Below the pieces are notes generated by a model, which saw only the letters and a program-made list of their open reading frames with translations, ran no database searches and was not told the DNA's origin. Position numbers and translations under genes: made by a program. A DNA stretch of 64,000 nucleotides from Methylobacterium goesingense (lineage in GTDB: Bacteria > Pseudomonadota > Alphaproteobacteria > Rhizobiales > Beijerinckiaceae): NCBI RefSeq assembly GCF_022179225.1, contig NZ_BPQL01000036.1, positions 1 to 64,000 of the forward strand, in the 5' to 3' direction. Positions 61,966 through 64,000 of this stretch are shown here, piece by piece. The stretch's first letter is position 1, and every line of letters begins with the position of its first letter.

Positions 61966-62628
61966 ATGCGCCGTTTCGCCCCCGCCCTGACCGGGCTCCT
62001 CTGCGCGCTGGGCGCATGGGCTTCGCCCGTGGCCGCCTACGAGATCGATCCACTCACACGCCAGCCACTCGACAACGCCCTGGTCATCCGGGTTCGCCCG
62101 CAGGCCACGCCGGTGGCCCTGCCCACCGCCAACGCCTCGCTGCCCGCCGATCCGATGGCGCCGTCCTCCGCCGTGCCTCAGATGTCGGCGATCCAGCGCG
62201 AGGAAGTCGCCTATGCGGGCGGCTATGCGGCCGGCACCATCGTGGTCTCCACCGCCGAGCGCCGCCTGTACTACGTGCTGGGTGACGGCAAGGCCCTGCG
62301 CTACGGCGTCGGCGTCGGCCGCCCGGGCTTCACCTGGGGCGGCGTGCAGACCATTACGATGAAGCGCGAGTGGCCCGATTGGCGTCCCCCGGCCGAGATG
62401 CTGCGCCGCCGCCCCGACCTGCCGCGCTTCATGAAGGGCGGCATCGAGAACCCCCTCGGCGCCCGCGCCATGTATCTCGGCAACTCGATCTACCGTATCC
62501 ACGGCTCGAACGAGCCGGAGACCATCGGCACCGCCGTGTCCTCGGGCTGCATCCGCATGACCAACGACGACGTGGCCGACCTCTACACCCGCGCCAAGGT
62601 CGGCGCGAAGGTCATCGTCCAGCGCTGA
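61966..62628 (+). CDS. L,D-transpeptidase (YkuD domain)
   Basis: This 220-aa exported protein has a signal peptide of about 24 residues (hydrophobic core ALTGLLCALGAWA, ending PVAAYE). The YkuD domain (about 90-220) carries catalytic H179 in YRIHGSNEPETIG and C195 in VSSGCIRM. Such enzymes form 3-3 peptidoglycan cross-links or attach proteins to the wall, and in polar-growing Hyphomicrobiales they are linked to pole growth. GAGAGG precedes the ATG at 61966. A terminator follows the stop. Confidence 0.93.
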   Translation: MRRFAPALTGLLCALGAWASPVAAYEIDPLTRQPLDNALVIRVRPQATPVALPTANASLPADPMAPSSAVPQMSAIQREEVAYAGGYAAGTIVVSTAERRLYYVLGDGKALRYGVGVGRPGFTWGGVQTITMKREWPDWRPPAEMLRRRPDLPRFMKGGIENPLGARAMYLGNSIYRIHGSNEPETIGTAVSSGCIRMTNDDVADLYTRAKVGAKVIVQR

Positions 62629-62658
62629 TCGGCGCGAACCCAAGGCAGGTAACGACGA

Positions 62659-62685
62659 GGGGTCGGCGGAAACGCCGGCCCCTTT
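62659..62685 (+). terminator. Terminator after the L,D-transpeptidase gene
   Basis: A 10-bp stem (62659-62668 with 62673-62682, one G:U pair) is closed by a GAAA tetraloop and followed by TTT. It lies 30 bases after the stop and 12 bases before the convergent DUF6460 gene end. Confidence 0.75.
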
Positions 62686-62697
62686 CGCGTTGGAAAC

Positions 62698-63057
62698 CTA
62701 TTTCGACACCGCGAAGAACCGCGACAGCAGCCAGAGCGGCACCACCACCACGGCGCCGGCCAGGATCCAGCGGCCGAAATCGTGGAAGGTGGCGAGGCCG
62801 AGGTCGATCAGGGTCCGCACCGCGTCGTAAGCGTGCCAGAACAGGAGGCCCGGGGTGACGCCGAGGGTCGCCATCACGGCGCCGACCAGCACCGACAGGA
62901 ACAGCAGCTTCATGAACACGGCGGCGGGCGAACCGCCGAGGAAGCGCCGCAAGGCCGAGCGCCGGCCCTGATCCGGGAACGGTGCGCCGGCATAGGGTTG
63001 GCCCGGATAGGGCGAGGGACGGCGCGGATCGTGTTCGGGGGTCATGCCGGAGGTCAT
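62698..63057 (-). CDS. DUF6460 family membrane protein
   Basis: This 119-aa protein has a Pro/Arg-rich cytoplasmic N-terminus. A conserved RRFLGGSPAAVFMKLLFLS stretch is followed by two membrane helices (about 57-78 and 92-115; the second includes WILAGAVVVVPLWLLS). Its function is unknown. I chose the ATG at 63057 because AGGAAA lies about seven bases upstream; a second ATG four codons in has no ribosome site. It is divergent from the esterase gene. Confidence 0.75.
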   Translation of the reverse strand: MTSGMTPEHDPRRPSPYPGQPYAGAPFPDQGRRSALRRFLGGSPAAVFMKLLFLSVLVGAVMATLGVTPGLLFWHAYDAVRTLIDLGLATFHDFGRWILAGAVVVVPLWLLSRFFAVSK

Positions 63058-63303
63058 GCGATGTTTCCTGGGAACGCCCGGCCCATATCGCGGCGGCGCG
63101 CTTGAGCCTCTTCTCAACCCGCCGATCCCGGCGGAACCGTGACGCGGACGCCACAGGACGGGAGGAAACCCAATTGGGCCTGAGGCGTTGGGCGATTTCG
63201 CACAAGGCACGGATGGCACCGATGCCCGCGCGGTCCCATTCTAGGGTCTGGAGTCGGATGCGCGCGTCGCGACGGCCGACCTGTCAATGAAACGAACGGA
63301 TTC

Positions 63304-64000
63304 ATGATCGACCACGCCCTGTTCGATCCGGCGATGATCGAACCGGAAACCAAGCGCCTGAATGCCGAGATCGTGGCCGCCCATGCCGCGCAGGGCGACC
63401 CGTGGTCCATCCCGATGACGGAGGTCCGCGCGCGCCGTCGCCAGGGTACGCAGGCTTCCCCGGCCATGCCCCGCAGCGCCCGGGCCGAGACCCTGACCAT
63501 CGACGGGCCCGGTGGTCCGCTGCAGCTGCGCGTCATCCGCCCGAACCCCAAGAAGTGGGCCAAGCTGCGCGGCGCCTACCTGCATATCCATCGCGGCGGC
63601 TGGGTCTGGGGGTCGGCCGACGAGCAGGACCCCTGGCTCGAGCGCATCGCCGACGTCTGCGGCTTCGTCTGCCTGTCGGTGGAATACCGGCTGGCGCCGG
63701 AGCATCCCTATCCGGCCGCCCTAGAGGATTGCGAGGCGGCGGCCCTCTGGCTCGCCGGTCCCGGCAAGGCGGAGTTCGGCGTCTCCGCGCTGACCATCGG
63801 CGGCGAATCGGCGGGCGCGCAGCTCGCCGTGATGGTGCTCCTGCGCCTGCGCGACACGCACGGCCTGCCCCGCGCCTTCCGGGGTGCCAATCTCAACGCC
63901 GGCTTCTTCGATCTCGGCCTGACGCCCAGCGTGCGCAACTGGGGCGCGGAGCGCCTCGTGGTGAACACCGAGGACCTGACGCGCTTCGCCGACGTCTACG
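63304..64000 (+). CDS. Alpha/beta hydrolase of the HSL/esterase family (3' end outside the window)
   Basis: The first 232 codons are present. Motifs are the oxyanion loop in YLHIHRGGWVWGS, where the usual HGGG reads His-Arg-Gly-Gly, then VEYRLAPEHPYPAALEDC, and nucleophile S169 in GGESAGAQLA. The catalytic Asp and His should lie beyond the window end. Family members hydrolyse short acyl esters or lactones. The ATG at 63304 is the only good start near the conserved region; its ribosome site is weak. Confidence 0.85.
   Translation, partial: MIDHALFDPAMIEPETKRLNAEIVAAHAAQGDPWSIPMTEVRARRRQGTQASPAMPRSARAETLTIDGPGGPLQLRVIRPNPKKWAKLRGAYLHIHRGGWVWGSADEQDPWLERIADVCGFVCLSVEYRLAPEHPYPAALEDCEAAALWLAGPGKAEFGVSALTIGGESAGAQLAVMVLLRLRDTHGLPRAFRGANLNAGFFDLGLTPSVRNWGAERLVVNTEDLTRFADVY

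Overview
This window is a GC-rich, densely packed chromosomal segment of an alphaproteobacterium. The gene set (a giant apolipoprotein-like polar-growth protein, PhyR/EcfG-type and CtrA-type sequence motifs, DUF1489, DUF6460 and COG4111/NadQ families) points to the Hyphomicrobiales, most likely Methylobacterium/Methylorubrum. I assign the genus from overall character, not from an alignment. I found no rRNA, tRNA, CRISPR array, insertion sequence or prophage. Codon and base composition look uniform, so the segment reads as core chromosome. It is not obviously a genomic island.

Region 1 (1-20.1 kb) is a nearly unidirectional minus-strand alpha-glucan/trehalose block. In transcription order it holds otsA, glgX, treZ, a malQ-treY fusion, glgE with an extra N-terminal GH13 domain, a treS-maltokinase fusion and glgB. 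Together these encode trehalose-6-phosphate synthesis (OtsA), conversion of trehalose to maltose and maltose-1-phosphate (TreS-Mak), glucan extension (GlgE), branching (GlgB), debranching (GlgX), reshuffling (MalQ) and trehalose release from glucan (TreY, TreZ). This makes a closed trehalose-glucan cycle. OtsB and the ADP-glucose enzymes are not in the window. A 69-aa orphan gene sits on the opposite strand inside the block.

Region 2 (20.1-23.3 kb, plus strand) is a small membrane-protein operon (an anchored helical protein, a holin-like protein, DUF3618, a 29-aa microprotein and a DUF883-like protein). It lies behind a good match to the EcfG general-stress promoter and ends at a strong hairpin. 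An RBBP9-type hydrolase follows.

Region 3 (23.3-38.3 kb) is mixed housekeeping and signalling. It contains YcjF/YcjX, a SixA-like phosphatase, an aldo/keto reductase, a MoxR ATPase with its probable VWA partner about 6 kb away, an adenylate cyclase-FHA protein, an unknown two-gene membrane system behind a TTAA-N7-TTAA box, a Kef-type antiporter, a VOC protein, a ferredoxin and a free-standing HPt protein.

Region 4 (38.5-48.8 kb) is dominated by a 2764-aa repeat protein that resembles the growth-pole ring proteins GPR/RgsE and TipN. DUF1489 and a CheZ-like protein follow on the opposite strand.

Region 5 (48.8-64 kb) holds an MFS transporter, an Mla-type lipid transport operon (permease, ATPase, MCE protein, lipoprotein), an XRE-cupin regulator, thiD-thiE, a sugar acetyltransferase, and a NAD block in which a NadQ-type regulator precedes nadA-nadB-nadC and a perfect palindrome lies just upstream of nadA. 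It ends with an L,D-transpeptidase, a DUF6460 membrane protein and a truncated HSL-type esterase that runs off the window.
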